This document shows positions 30,701 to 40,808 of a stretch of DNA of 64,000 bases, piece after piece. The DNA lies in the NCBI RefSeq assembly GCF_001673155.1, contig NZ_LZLE01000325.1, forward strand, positions 26,432 through 90,431, given 5' to 3'. The position numbers and the translations under genes were made by a program. The notes under the pieces are model-generated. The model was not told the origin of the DNA, searched no databases, and saw nothing but the letters and a program-made list of their open reading frames with translations. The DNA is from Mycobacterium sp. 1423905.2. Its GTDB lineage: Bacteria; Actinomycetota; Actinomycetes; Mycobacteriales; Mycobacteriaceae. Position 1 is the first letter of the stretch; each line of letters opens with the position of its first letter.

Positions 30701-32062
30701 ATCAGCAGATCGCGGCTTCTGGCTGACACCACGCCGCTGCGCGCACCCGAATTCCGACGGCTGTGGTTGGCCGGCATCCCGACCGTCATCGGCGCAAACC
30801 TCACCATCTTCGCGGTCCCGGTGCAGATCTACGCGCTGACCCAGAACTCGGCCTACGTCGGGCTGGCGGGCCTGTTCGCGCTGGTGCCGCTGGTGGTGTT
30901 CGGTCTGCTCGGCGGGGCTTGGGCGGACGCGATGGATCGGCGCTTGTTGTTGATCGTCGCCTCGTGCGGGCTGGCGGTCTCCTCGCTGCTGTTGTGGCTG
31001 CAGGCCGTGATGTCGCTGAACAGCGTGTGGGTGGTGCTGTGCCTACTGGCGGTGCAGCAGAGTTTTTTCGCGGTGAACTCGCCGGCGCGTTCGGCGGCGA
31101 TTCCGCGGATGTTGCCGGGAGGCCAACTGGCCGCGGCCAATTCGCTGAACATGACGGTCGCCCAGTTCGGGGCGATCGCGGGTCCGCTGCTGGCCGGCTT
31201 GCTGCTCAAGTGGGTCGACCTGTCCACGTTGTATCTCATCGACACGGTGACGTGCCTGGCGCCGATCTGGGCGACCTTCCGGCTCTCGCCGATGCCGGCG
31301 CGGGATTCCGGGGAGACCACCGACCGGGCGCGATGGGGTGTGGGCGCGGTTCTCGAGGGCTTCCGCTATCTGGCCGGCAACACCGTGGTGCTGATGTCAT
31401 TCGTGGTGGATCTCATCGCCATGATCCTGGGCATGCCGCGGGCGTTGTTCCCGCAGCTGGCGCACCAGAGCTTCGGCGGACCCATCGAAGGCGGTTCGGC
31501 GATGGCGCTGCTGGCCGCGGCGATGTCGGTCGGGGCGGTGGCCGGAGGCGTGTTCTCCGGCTGGCTGCCTCGCATCCGTCGGCAGGGCCTGACGATCATC
31601 GTCGCGATCGTCGTGTGGGGGCTGTCCATGGTCGGCTTCGGACTGGCCAGCGGCTGGGCGCACGGTCGGGCCGGCGTGATGTTGTGGGTTGCGCTGGTGT
31701 TCCTGGCCGCCGGCGGCGCCGCCGATATGGTGTCGGCCGCGTTCCGTCAGACCATCCTGCAGCAGGCCGCCTCCGATGAGCTGGTCGGCCGCCTGCAAGG
31801 CGTGTTCGCCGTCGTGGTCGGCGGTGGGCCGCGGTTGGCCGACACCGTGCACGGTGCCGCGGCGGCCGCGATCGGTACCACGGCCGCGGCGGCCGGCGGC
31901 GGCGCGCTGGTGGTGATCGGGGTGGTGATCGCCGCGCTGGCCGCGCCCGCATTCGTCCGTTACCAGGCGCCGAGATCCGCCGCACGGCGTGAATCCGGTC
32001 CCGAATTTCCGGACAACTCAGTGCCCAACCTGCAGACTCGACCCCGGGAAGGCACGCGTTAG
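30701..32062 (+). CDS. MFS transporter (enterobactin-exporter-like), apparent ATC start
   Basis: A 453-residue 12-helix MFS exporter of the EntS type. The frame is open from about 30700, and its first helix begins APEFRRLWLAGIPTVIGANLTIFAVPVQIYALT. Translation should start at 30701, where the codon is ATC (I-S-R-S-R-L-L-A-D); GGGAGAGGGG (30685-30694) is well placed 6 bases ahead. Homologues as I recall start MSRSRLLAD, so ATC replaces ATG. There is no in-frame ATG or GTG before the first helix. Later motifs include GLLGGAWADAMDRRLLL, the conserved loop between helices 2 and 3. It is 41 bases after pdxH. Substrate unknown. Confidence 0.85.
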   Translation: MSRSRLLADTTPLRAPEFRRLWLAGIPTVIGANLTIFAVPVQIYALTQNSAYVGLAGLFALVPLVVFGLLGGAWADAMDRRLLLIVASCGLAVSSLLLWLQAVMSLNSVWVVLCLLAVQQSFFAVNSPARSAAIPRMLPGGQLAAANSLNMTVAQFGAIAGPLLAGLLLKWVDLSTLYLIDTVTCLAPIWATFRLSPMPARDSGETTDRARWGVGAVLEGFRYLAGNTVVLMSFVVDLIAMILGMPRALFPQLAHQSFGGPIEGGSAMALLAAAMSVGAVAGGVFSGWLPRIRRQGLTIIVAIVVWGLSMVGFGLASGWAHGRAGVMLWVALVFLAAGGAADMVSAAFRQTILQQAASDELVGRLQGVFAVVVGGGPRLADTVHGAAAAAIGTTAAAAGGGALVVIGVVIAALAAPAFVRYQAPRSAARRESGPEFPDNSVPNLQTRPREGTR

Positions 32063-32072
32063 GAATAACGAC

Positions 32073-32078
32073 TACCTT
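32073..32078 (+). promoter_or_regulatory. Probable -10 box upstream of gltA2
   Basis: TACCTT lies 5 bases before an ATG at 32084 that is in frame with gltA2. It would place the transcript start at or near 32084, giving either a leaderless longer protein or a 51-base leader to the GTG at 32135. Confidence 0.5.
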
Positions 32079-32134
32079 CAGCTATGACGCACCGACTAGG
32101 GCAGCCATCCAAGCCAGAGCGCAAAGGGGTTCTC

Positions 32135-33427
<1,293 letters not shown>

Positions 33428-33445
33428 CCGCGAGCCGCGTCGGAG

Positions 33446-35005
33446 TTAGCCGAGCGACTCCAGCACCGCCATCGCGGCGTTGTGGCCGCCGATCCCCGAG
33501 ACCGCACCGCCGCGCCGGGCGCCCGACCCGCACATCATGATTCGCTCGTGGTCGGTGGCCACCCCCCAGCGCCGCGCCGGGGTGTCCAGCGGTTCGTCGT
33601 CTTCGGCGAACGGCCAGGACAACGCCCCGTGGAAGATGTGGCCCGCGGTCATCCGCAGGGTGCGCTGCAGATCGGCGGTGGTGGTCGTCTCGATGCACGG
33701 TCGGCCGTGCGCATCGAGCATCAACACGTCTTGAATCGGTTCGGCGAGCACCGAATTCAGCGACGCCAGGACCGCCTCCGTCAGCCGGTCGGATAACCCG
33801 TCGACGCCCCCAAACACCGAATGCGGGGTGTGCAGACCGAACACGGTCATGGTGTGCGCGCCGGCGCCGCGCAGTCGCGGCGACAGGATGCTGGGGTCGG
33901 TGAGCGAGTGGCAATATGCCTCGCACGGCAACGGCTCGGGCAACTGCCCACCGGCAGCGCGTGCATATGCACGGTCCAGTTGTGACCAGGTTTCGTTGAC
34001 GTGCAACGTTCCGGCGAAGGCTTGCTCGGGTGTGACCGCGTCGTCGCGCAACCCGGGCAGTCGCCGCAGCACCATGTTCACCTTGACCTGAGCCCCGGGC
34101 GCCGAGGCCGGCGGTGGCGCACCCAGCAGCCCGGCCAGGACCGTCGGGGTGACACCGGCCAGCACGAACCGGCCCCGCACCGAATGCTCCTGGCCGTCGT
34201 TACGGAAGGCGACCTCCCCGCTTGGGGAGATTACGAAAACGTCTGCGCCCGTTGTGATTTCGGCCCCGTGTCCGGTAGCGGCGGCGGCCAGGGCGGAGCT
34301 CACCGCGCCCATGCCGCCCACCGGGACGTTCCATTCCCCGCTGCCCCCACCCAGCACGTGGTACAGGAAGCAGACGTTCGCTAGCAGCGACGGATCGTCC
34401 AGCCGGGCGAAGGTGCCGATCAGCGCGTCGGTGGCCATCACCCCGCGGACCAGATCGTTGCCCACCGCGTCGGCGATGGCATGTCCGATCGGTGCGTCGA
34501 TCATGGCTCGCCACGCCGCCTCCGCATCGGGGTCGCCGGCACCCGCACCGCGGCGGACCTGTTCGCGGGTGCGCAGCGGCTCGAGCAGCGTCGGCCAGAG
34601 GCGTTCGGTGACCAGTCGGCACCGCCCGTAGAACTCGGTGAACCCCTGGCGGTCAGCGGCCGCGCCAATAGCAGGGAAGGTTTCCGCGCCGTCCGCGCCG
34701 ATCAGCAGGCCGGAGCGCCCACCCGTCACCGGGTCGGGGGTGTAGGAGGAGTAGCGGCGTCGGGCCAGGCGCACCGAAGCGCCGAGGTCCTCGACGATGC
34801 GTCGCGGCAGCAGACTGACCAGATAGGAATAGCGGGACAGCCTTACCTCGACACCGTCGAAGGCCTGCGCCGACACCGCCGCGCCGCCAAGGTGTGCCAA
34901 TCGCTCGAGCAGCCGGACCCGGAGCCCCGCGCGGGCCAGGTAACCCGCCGCCACCAGCGCGTTGTGACCCCCGCCTACGACGATGACGTCGTATTCGTCA
35001 GCCAC
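33446..35005 (-). CDS. FAD-dependent phytoene-dehydrogenase-like oxidoreductase (Rv0897c-like)
   Basis: A 519-residue flavoprotein of the NAD(P)/FAD-dependent phytoene desaturase/PYROXD2 group. The dinucleotide fold is at the very start (DVIVVGGGHNALVAAGYLARAG) with ERLAHLGGAAVSAQAF following. The C-terminal FAD signature is MMCGSGARRGGAVSGIGGHNAAMAVL. The substrate is unknown; carotenoid oxidation is one option but no carotenoid genes are adjacent. The gene lies 18 bases from gltA2, tail to tail. It is cotranscribed with the DUF2630 gene just upstream (3-base gap). Confidence 0.88.
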   Translation of the reverse strand: MADEYDVIVVGGGHNALVAAGYLARAGLRVRLLERLAHLGGAAVSAQAFDGVEVRLSRYSYLVSLLPRRIVEDLGASVRLARRRYSSYTPDPVTGGRSGLLIGADGAETFPAIGAAADRQGFTEFYGRCRLVTERLWPTLLEPLRTREQVRRGAGAGDPDAEAAWRAMIDAPIGHAIADAVGNDLVRGVMATDALIGTFARLDDPSLLANVCFLYHVLGGGSGEWNVPVGGMGAVSSALAAAATGHGAEITTGADVFVISPSGEVAFRNDGQEHSVRGRFVLAGVTPTVLAGLLGAPPPASAPGAQVKVNMVLRRLPGLRDDAVTPEQAFAGTLHVNETWSQLDRAYARAAGGQLPEPLPCEAYCHSLTDPSILSPRLRGAGAHTMTVFGLHTPHSVFGGVDGLSDRLTEAVLASLNSVLAEPIQDVLMLDAHGRPCIETTTTADLQRTLRMTAGHIFHGALSWPFAEDDEPLDTPARRWGVATDHERIMMCGSGARRGGAVSGIGGHNAAMAVLESLG

Positions 35006-35008
35006 CGA

Positions 35009-35272
35009 TCAGTTGAGGTATCCCTCGACTTCGTCGGCCGGGCGGACCTGGGCTTCGCGCGGGTCACCACCGGTCTCGCGCAACGCGCGCCGCTGTCTCA
35101 GCAAGTCCCAGCACTGGTCGAGTTCGGTCTCGAGCCGGCGCAGCCGCGCGTGCTCCTCCTCGGCACTGATGTCACCCTGCTGAACCTGAGCGCGTAGCTG
35201 CTTTTCTTGGGCGACCAGGTTGCGGATATGCGCCAAGGTGTCGTTGTCCGATGGTTTCTCTCCGTTACCCAT
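35009..35272 (-). CDS. DUF2630 coiled-coil protein (Rv0898c-like)
   Basis: An 87-residue, highly charged helical protein: HIRNLVAQEKQLRAQVQQGDIS, EEEHARLRRLETELDQCWDLLRQRRALRE. The ATG at 35272 (MGNGEKPSDND) is chosen to match the known 87-residue homologue. The heptad-like pattern from about residue 15 to 65 suggests a coiled coil. Function unknown. It precedes the FAD oxidoreductase gene by 3 bases. Confidence 0.85.
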   Translation of the reverse strand: MGNGEKPSDNDTLAHIRNLVAQEKQLRAQVQQGDISAEEEHARLRRLETELDQCWDLLRQRRALRETGGDPREAQVRPADEVEGYLN

Positions 35273-35376
35273 CGCTCCAGTGTGCCCGAGATCGCCGGTG
35301 AGGTGGGCTTGACTCGGTAGGCTGCATATCGCCTGCAACACGGTCTGCTGCTGCTCGAATCAAGGGGGAGGGAGGA

Positions 35377-36486
35377 GTGATGGTTGGATTGGAGCCGGGT
35401 GTGCGTGAAACGTCGGCGCCCACCGCCGAGGTGCGACGCCCGCCCAAGTTCGAACGCCATCCGCTCGGCCGTCCCTGGTTCGTTGCGCTGGCGGTCATCC
35501 CGTTCCTGCTTGCTGCCATCGGCTACGGCGCCTACGGGCGACCGTTGGACGTCACCGGGCCGACGGGCAGCCTGCCCACCCTCGCGCCAGCCAGCGCCAC
35601 CCCCACCACCCCGGCGTTGTCGTTGGCGCTGCTGTCGGTCAGCCGCAGCGGCAGCAGCCTCACCTTGATCGGTGACTTCCCCGACGACACCGCCAAATCG
35701 TCGTTGATGAAGTCGCTCAAAGATCTGCTGACTCCCGACGTCAACGTCGTCGACCAGGTTCGCATCGACCCGATCGTGCGTGCCCTCGATTTCTCCAACG
35801 CCCAACCGGTTTTCACCGCGAGCGTGCCGATCGCCGACTTCAACCTCAAGGTGGAGAAGGACACCGTCACGATGACGGGGACCGGCGCGACCCCTCAGCA
35901 AAAGGACGCGATCCAGCGCGCGGCCGCGACGGCATGGCCCGGGGTGAACGTGGTGAACAACATCCAGGTCGCTGGGCAGCCCGCTGCGCCGCCGCCCCCA
36001 CCACCGCCGCCGCCACCGCCCCCGGCGCCGGCACCACCTCCTGCCCCGGCGGCGCCGCCGGCCGCGGCACCGCTCCCACCGCCGCCGGCACCGGCTGCGC
36101 CGCCGCCCGTGGCCCCGGTGAACTGCAGCGACCCGCAGGGCGCGATCAACGCCATCACCAGCGGCGGGACGATCGTGTTCGGCAATGATGGGGTCACCTT
36201 GACGCCGGAGAACAGCCAGATCTTGACCCAGGTGGCCGACAAGCTCAAGGCCTGCCCGAGTGCACGGGTGACGCTCAACGGCTACACCGACAACAGCGGC
36301 ACCGAAGGCATCAACATCCCGCTCAGCGCGCAGCGCGCCGGCGTGGTGGCCGACTTCCTGGTCAGCCACGGCGTCGCGACCGATCACATCACCACCAAGG
36401 GCCTGGGGTCGACCAATCCCGTCGCCAGCAACGACACTGCCGAGGGGCGCGCGAAGAACCGCCGCGTCGAGATCGTGGTGGGCTGA
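35377..36486 (+). CDS. arfA: OmpA-family protein ArfA (BON + OmpA C-terminal domain)
   Basis: The membrane-anchored acid-response protein of the arfABC operon, 369 residues. A helix (about 33-52, [21 protein letters not shown]) anchors it. Residues about 75-200 form the BON-type domain ([23 protein letters not shown], then a second strand set). A 45-residue Pro/Ala stretch (about 203-247) links to the OmpA peptidoglycan-binding domain with [16 protein letters not shown] and the [24 protein letters not shown] core. From memory the M. tuberculosis protein is 326 residues and lacks this long Pro-rich linker. GTG 35377 or ATG 35380 may be the start; GGAGGAG is just upstream. Confidence 0.95.
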   Translation: MMVGLEPGVRETSAPTAEVRRPPKFERHPLGRPWFVALAVIPFLLAAIGYGAYGRPLDVTGPTGSLPTLAPASATPTTPALSLALLSVSRSGSSLTLIGDFPDDTAKSSLMKSLKDLLTPDVNVVDQVRIDPIVRALDFSNAQPVFTASVPIADFNLKVEKDTVTMTGTGATPQQKDAIQRAAATAWPGVNVVNNIQVAGQPAAPPPPPPPPPPPPAPAPPPAPAAPPAAAPLPPPPAPAAPPPVAPVNCSDPQGAINAITSGGTIVFGNDGVTLTPENSQILTQVADKLKACPSARVTLNGYTDNSGTEGINIPLSAQRAGVVADFLVSHGVATDHITTKGLGSTNPVASNDTAEGRAKNRRVEIVVG

Positions 36487-36498
36487 GGAGGCTGACGG

Positions 36499-36684
36499 GT
36501 GGACTTCGTGCTCCAGTGGTTGTGCTACCTGGTCGCCTTTGCGGCGGGCTCGGGTGTGGCCTGGGGCGTCGTCACCGTGGTATTCAACAGAATGTCGGCA
36601 GGCGGCGGCGCTGCGGCGGCTGAGCCGCCGCATGACGACTCGCCGACCGAAGTGCTGGACCCGACGCAACTTGGGACGCCGTGA
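36499..36684 (+). CDS. arfB: Small membrane protein ArfB
   Basis: A 61-residue protein: one transmembrane helix (VLQWLCYLVAFAAGSGVAWGVVTVV) followed by a short acidic, Ala/Gly-rich tail ending LDPTQLGTP. The start is GTG 36499, 12 bases after arfA. It corresponds to Rv0900 (about 50 residues in M. tuberculosis, from memory). ArfABC is needed for ammonia release and acid adaptation in M. tuberculosis. The arfC start overlaps its stop. Confidence 0.88.
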   Translation: MDFVLQWLCYLVAFAAGSGVAWGVVTVVFNRMSAGGGAAAAEPPHDDSPTEVLDPTQLGTP

Positions 36685-37358
36685 TGCACGTGCACTGGTG
36701 GTTGGTCTCGCTGGCGTTCCTGCTCGGGATGGTGCTGACCGTGGCGCTGATGGTCCGCCCGGTCGCCCAGCGGGTGCCGGCATCGGTGGTCCGGCCCGTC
36801 GCCAAGCGGGCACCGGCCCCGCCGAAGCCGCCGCGTGCGCCGCAGACGGCCCCGGCTACCCGACCGAACAAGAAGGTCGTCGCCAAAGAACCGACGAAGG
36901 TTCCGGCCAAGAGAGTGCCGCCGGGCAAGAAACTGCCGGCCAAGAAGGCGGTACCGGCGAAGAAGGCGCCCGCTAGCAAAGACGGTGTGACGAAACGGCT
37001 TCCGGTCGGGCGGGAGGCGCCGACCACCAGGATCCCGGGGTCGAAGGACCGGGTGCCGCACAAGGTTCGCAAGCGCAAAGAAGCGCGGACGACGAAGATC
37101 CCGACCGCGCCGTTCGCGCCGTACGGTCCGGGCTCGGCCCGCGCCGAACCCGACGGCAGTGGGCCGCCCGGGTGGCTGGTGAAGGGCCGCTCGGACACCA
37201 GGCTCTACTACACCCCCAACGACCCGACGTACGAACGGGTAATCGCCCAGGTGTGGTTCACCGACGAGGAATCGGCCGCGCGCGCATTCTTCACGCCCTG
37301 GTGCAAGAGCGCGCGCCGCAAGCGCGGCAGCATCAGCGGGTCCGGCGGGTCCGGCTAA
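36681..37358 (+). CDS. arfC: Membrane protein ArfC with basic Lys/Pro-rich domain
   Basis: A 225-residue protein with an N-terminal helix (HWWLVSLAFLLGMVLTVALMV), then a long Lys/Pro/Ala-rich basic region (about residues 30-125, repeats of PAKK/PVGK type) and a folded C-terminal domain with GWLVKGRSDTRLYYTPNDPTYE and VWFTDEESAARAFFTPW. The last part resembles the ArfC/Rv0901 C-terminal domain, in which this motif also occurs in ribosomal-protein-associated sequences. It overlaps arfB (GTGATG). It converges with prrB, with overlapping stops. It is longer than the 175 residues I recall for Rv0901 because of the basic stretch. Confidence 0.87.
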   Translation: MMHVHWWLVSLAFLLGMVLTVALMVRPVAQRVPASVVRPVAKRAPAPPKPPRAPQTAPATRPNKKVVAKEPTKVPAKRVPPGKKLPAKKAVPAKKAPASKDGVTKRLPVGREAPTTRIPGSKDRVPHKVRKRKEARTTKIPTAPFAPYGPGSARAEPDGSGPPGWLVKGRSDTRLYYTPNDPTYERVIAQVWFTDEESAARAFFTPWCKSARRKRGSISGSGGSG

Positions 37359-38704
37359 CTCGGGCCGGGTAGCCGCAACACCAGTCGAGCCCCGCCCAGC
37401 GGGCTGTTTTCCAGCGACGCGGTCCCGCCATGCAGCTGAGCTTGTTGAGCCACCAGGGCCAGCCCCAAGCCAGAACCCGAATGCGACGCCGTCGACCCGC
37501 GGGAGAAGCGCTCGAAGACCACCTGACGCTCCTCTTCGGGCACACCGGTGCCGTTGTCGTCGACCGCGATCTCCACACCGGCTCGAGAGCTGACCGCCGA
37601 CAGCTGAACCTTGGTGGCGCCGCCGTGTTTGACGGCGTTGGCGATGGCGTTGTCAACGGTCAGCCGCAACCCGGCCGGCATACCGACGATGATGCAGGTC
37701 GGCGACGGCACCAGGGAGACGTCGGTGTCGGGGTAGATGCGAGTGGCGTCGTGCGCGGCGCGGTCCAGCAGGTCGGTGATGTCGACCGGAACATGGTCGT
37801 CGGAGGTGGACAGTTCGCCCTGAGCCAGCCGCTCCAGCGCACTCAACGTGGCCTCGATGCGCGATTGGGTACGGATGACGTCGTTGAGCACCTCTTTGCG
37901 CTGGTCTTCGGGCAGGTCCAGGGTGGACAGCACCTCGAGATTGGTGCGCATCGCCGTGAGTGGGGTGCGCAGTTCGTGGGACGACACCGCGGCGAAATCG
38001 CGCGCCGAGGCCAGCGCCTCCTTGGTGCGGATCTGCTCGTTCCAGATGCGTTGCAGCATGCCTCGCATCGCCTCGGCGATTTCCACGGCTTCGCTGGCGC
38101 CGTGCACTTCGACCCGTGGCGCCTCGTCACCGGCGTCGATGGACCGAGTTTGCTCGGCGAGTTGCTTGAACGGTCGCACCGCGAACGCGGCCAGCAACCA
38201 AGCAAAGACAGCCGACGCGCCGATGGCGAACGTACAGATCAGCAGCACCCGCCGGTGCAGGTTGTTGGTCTCGGCGATGGTGGCGTCGTAGGTCGCACCC
38301 ACCGCCATCGACGTCGGTTCGGGAGCCGGGATCTCCACCGTGCGCACCCGGTAGCGCACCCCGTTGACGTAGGTGTCGGCGTAGTCGGCGGACAGCTTGG
38401 GCAGGGTGACGTCGGAATTGGACTTCACCACGTTGCCGCGGCGCACGGTGATCAGCGCGTCACGGTCGTTGGGCGAACGCGGAATCTCGTCCAGGCCACG
38501 CGGAACGAACGGGATCGCAAAGCCGGCCGCCTCGTCTAGGCGCCGGTCCAGGCGTTCCTTGCGGTCGAGGGTGATGCCGACCCAGACGACGATGCCCACG
38601 ATGAGGACCGGGATGGCCGCGCCGATGGCCGTCGCGACCACCACCCGGGTCCGCAACGACGGCGTGCGGGCGAACATGCGCGACAACAAATTCATCGCCG
38701 TCAC
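37355..38704 (-). CDS. prrB: Sensor histidine kinase PrrB
   Basis: The membrane sensor of the essential PrrA-PrrB two-component system. Starting at ATG 38695 (MNLLSRMFARTPSLRTR) it has 446 residues, the length of the M. tuberculosis protein; a GTG at 38704 is three codons earlier. Two helices (VVVATAIGAAIPVLIVGIVVWVG and VLLICTFAIGASAVFAWLLAAFAV) flank an extracellular loop. A HAMP segment follows, then FAAVSSHELRTPLTAMRTN with the phosphorylated His, the N box (LRLTVDNAIANAVKHG), and G boxes (DDNGTGVP, GSGLGLALV). It lies downstream of prrA with 8 bases between them. Confidence 0.95.
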   Translation of the reverse strand: MTAMNLLSRMFARTPSLRTRVVVATAIGAAIPVLIVGIVVWVGITLDRKERLDRRLDEAAGFAIPFVPRGLDEIPRSPNDRDALITVRRGNVVKSNSDVTLPKLSADYADTYVNGVRYRVRTVEIPAPEPTSMAVGATYDATIAETNNLHRRVLLICTFAIGASAVFAWLLAAFAVRPFKQLAEQTRSIDAGDEAPRVEVHGASEAVEIAEAMRGMLQRIWNEQIRTKEALASARDFAAVSSHELRTPLTAMRTNLEVLSTLDLPEDQRKEVLNDVIRTQSRIEATLSALERLAQGELSTSDDHVPVDITDLLDRAAHDATRIYPDTDVSLVPSPTCIIVGMPAGLRLTVDNAIANAVKHGGATKVQLSAVSSRAGVEIAVDDNGTGVPEEERQVVFERFSRGSTASHSGSGLGLALVAQQAQLHGGTASLENSPLGGARLVLRLPGPS

Positions 38705-38712
38705 AGCGCCAC

Positions 38713-39423
38713 TTACTGCATCCTCAGCACGAAGCCGACGCCGCGCACGGTGTGCAGCAGCCGGGGCCCGCCGTTGGCCTCCAGCTTGCGCCGCAGGTAA
38801 CCGATGAACACGTCGACGACGTTGGTGTCGGCGGCGAAGTCATAGCCCCACACCAGTTCCAGCAGCTGAGCGCGGGACAGCACTGCGGTCTTGTGCTCGG
38901 CCAGCACGGCGAGCAGGTCGAATTCCCGCTTGGTCAGGTCGACGTCGACGCCGTTGACGCGGGCCCGCCGGCCGGGGATGTCGACCTCCAGCGGCCCCAC
39001 GGTGATCGTCTCCGACGACGACGTCGCGGTGGCGCCGCGGCGGCGCAGCAGCGCCTTGACGCGGGCGACCAGCTCGGCCAGCACGAAGGGCTTGACCAGA
39101 TAATCGTCGGCACCGGCCTCCAAGCCGGCCACCCGGTCGTCGACCGAGCTGCGCGCCGAGAGCACGCAGACCGGTACGTCGTTGTCCATCGCGCGCAGCG
39201 CCGTGACCACGCTGACGCCGTCGAGTACCGGCATGTTGATGTCCAGCACGATCGCATCGGGCCGGGTCTCGGTGGCGCTGCGCAGCGCCTCGGCACCGTC
39301 GACCGCGGTCGACACCTCGAATCCAGACAGGCGCAAGCCGCGCTCCAGTGAGGCGAGCACATCGGAGTCGTCGTCAACCACCAAGACCCGAGGTGAGTTC
39401 ACACCAGTGTCCATGCCGCCCAT
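38713..39423 (-). CDS. prrA: Response regulator PrrA
   Basis: An OmpR/PhoB-type response regulator of 236 residues, nearly identical by eye to the M. tuberculosis protein. The receiver has the acidic pocket VVDDDSD, phospho-acceptor Asp61 in [12 protein letters not shown] and Lys in YLVKPF. The DNA-binding domain carries [33 protein letters not shown] and a [14 protein letters not shown] recognition helix. It precedes prrB in one operon. Target sites were not sought. Some homologues are recorded with a start nine bases downstream (MDTG). Confidence 0.96.
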   Translation of the reverse strand: MGGMDTGVNSPRVLVVDDDSDVLASLERGLRLSGFEVSTAVDGAEALRSATETRPDAIVLDINMPVLDGVSVVTALRAMDNDVPVCVLSARSSVDDRVAGLEAGADDYLVKPFVLAELVARVKALLRRRGATATSSSETITVGPLEVDIPGRRARVNGVDVDLTKREFDLLAVLAEHKTAVLSRAQLLELVWGYDFAADTNVVDVFIGYLRRKLEANGGPRLLHTVRGVGFVLRMQ

Positions 39424-39489
39424 CTTGCCTGATTGTGGGCGAGGTCGGTGGGAGGATCACCGCTGGGCCGCCGACTGATGCCCCCCTTC

Positions 39490-39553
39490 CCGCGAGCAGA
39501 CGCAAAATCGCACTGTTCTGCCGAGATTCGTGCGACTTTGCGTCTGCTCGCGG
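39490..39553. repeat. Intergenic 24-base inverted repeat upstream of prrA
   Basis: The arms CCGCGAGCAGACGCAAAATCGCAC (39490-39513, split here for reading: CCGCGAGCAGAC then GCAAAATCGCAC) and its complement at 39530-39553 match with one mismatch; the loop is 16 bases. It sits in the 157-base gap between prrA and the converging FAD-monooxygenase. I recall similar GAGCAGACGCAAAATCGC intergenic repeats in other non-tuberculous mycobacteria, but this needs a search. It could act as a terminator for the monooxygenase gene. Confidence 0.75.
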
Positions 39554-39580
39554 TGGTGGCGGTTGAGCGCGCGGTCATGC

Positions 39581-40720
39581 TCAGCGGAACACCAAACCGC
39601 TTAAGCGCCAGGCTAATTGGCGTTGGACGGCGGGAATGTGGGCGGCCGCTCGTAGCGCCGAGTTGCGGATCGGGCGCACCGGGCGGGGCAGCGTCGAGAT
39701 GCGGGTCAGCCGCCCGGTCAATCTGAGCACCTGCTGTGCGCGTGCGCGCTGGGTGGCGCCGTAGGCGTCCAGCGCCGTATCGGCACCGCCGCGCACCACG
39801 TCGGTGAGGGCGTCGGCCAGCGAGAGCGCATCGGTGATGCCCAGATTCATGCCTTGACCACCCGCCGGGCTGTGCACATGGGCGGCGTCACCGGCGAGGA
39901 TCAGCCGCCCGCTTCGGTAGCGGTCGGCGACGCGGTGTTGAATCCGGAACCGCGATCCCCAGAGCAATTCGGTGACCACAGTGCGGCCGGGCCCGAAGCC
40001 CCGTTCGTCGAGCAGCTGCTGGACGAACGGGGTGGTCGGCTCGCGCGGAGCGTCTGCGGCCGGTGCGACGACGCGGAAGACGCCGTCGGGCAGGGGCGCC
40101 AGCACCGTCAAGCCGTCCGGCCCATAGAAGAGGATCACTTCCTCGCTCGGCGCCACCCCGGTGACCCGGACGTCGGCAAGCGCGAAAGACTCGGCGAATT
40201 CTCCGCCGGCGAACCCGATGCCGGCGTGTTCGCGCACCGTACTGTGCATGCCGTCGGCTCCGACGACGTAACTGGCAGAAAGGGTTTCGCCGTCATCGAA
40301 AGTGGCGGTGACGCCGTCTGCGTGCTGGGTGAGCGCAGTGACGCTTCTGGGGCGGAGGGGCCGGCCGCCGAGCTCGCTGAGCCGTTGCGCCAAGATTCGT
40401 TCGGTCTCGGCCTGCGAGATCATCAGCGTGTAGGGGTATTTGGTCGGCAACCCGCTGAAGTCGATAGGGATCAAGATGCGTTCCCGTTGCCGCATCGAGA
40501 ACCGGGGTGCCATCAGCCCGTCTTTGACCAGTCGCCACGACACGTCGAGTTCTTCGAGCACTTCCAGCGTGCGGGCGTTGACGGCGGCAGCGCGGGAGGT
40601 GTTGGCGCCGGCCGGGAGCTGGTCGACGAGCACCGCGTCCACCCCTCGGGTGATTAAGGCGGCGGTCAGGGTGAGGCCGGTGGGTCCGGCCCCGACGACC
40701 AGTACCTCGGTGTCATTCAT
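39581..40720 (-). CDS. FAD-dependent aromatic/polyketide-type monooxygenase
   Basis: A 379-residue class A flavoprotein monooxygenase (PHBH fold). The ATG at 40720 (MNDTEVLVVGAGPTGLTLTAAL) is preceded by GGAAGGAGCGAGCC. The GxGxxG FAD motif, the GADGMHSTVREHAGI motif for NADPH/FAD, and the RLILAGDAAHVHSPAGGQGMNLGITDA second FAD motif are all present. The C-terminal third is short, so this is the 40-kDa type and lacks the thioredoxin-like domain of larger family members. It is divergent from a TetR gene with two operator-like sites between them, so it is the likely target. Substrate unknown. Confidence 0.92.
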   Translation of the reverse strand: MNDTEVLVVGAGPTGLTLTAALITRGVDAVLVDQLPAGANTSRAAAVNARTLEVLEELDVSWRLVKDGLMAPRFSMRQRERILIPIDFSGLPTKYPYTLMISQAETERILAQRLSELGGRPLRPRSVTALTQHADGVTATFDDGETLSASYVVGADGMHSTVREHAGIGFAGGEFAESFALADVRVTGVAPSEEVILFYGPDGLTVLAPLPDGVFRVVAPAADAPREPTTPFVQQLLDERGFGPGRTVVTELLWGSRFRIQHRVADRYRSGRLILAGDAAHVHSPAGGQGMNLGITDALSLADALTDVVRGGADTALDAYGATQRARAQQVLRLTGRLTRISTLPRPVRPIRNSALRAAAHIPAVQRQLAWRLSGLVFR

Positions 40721-40744
40721 GGCTCGCTCCTTCCTGCGGCCTAC

Positions 40745-40760
40745 GTCAACGCTTGTTGAC
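40745..40760. promoter_or_regulatory. TetR operator site 1
   Basis: A perfect palindrome, GTCAAC-GCTT-GTTGAC, between the divergent FAD-monooxygenase and TetR genes, 24 bases upstream of the monooxygenase ATG. The second site 48 bases away has the same half-sites, and a single GTTGAC half-site occurs at 40817-40822, adjacent to the TetR start. Confidence 0.78.
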
Positions 40761-40792
40761 ATAGCTCCAGAGTGGCGCTGCGGGGGCGGGTT

Positions 40793-40808
40793 GTCAACGC
40801 TTGTTGGC
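40793..40808. promoter_or_regulatory. TetR operator site 2
   Basis: GTCAAC-GCTT-GTTGGC is a one-mismatch copy of site 1, located 14 bases before the TetR ATG at 40823. It would allow the regulator to repress its own gene. Confidence 0.72.

Noticed and set aside
35985..36120. Pro/Ala-rich tract that could look like a repeat array
   Set aside because: It has no regular spacer or palindrome; it encodes the ArfA linker.
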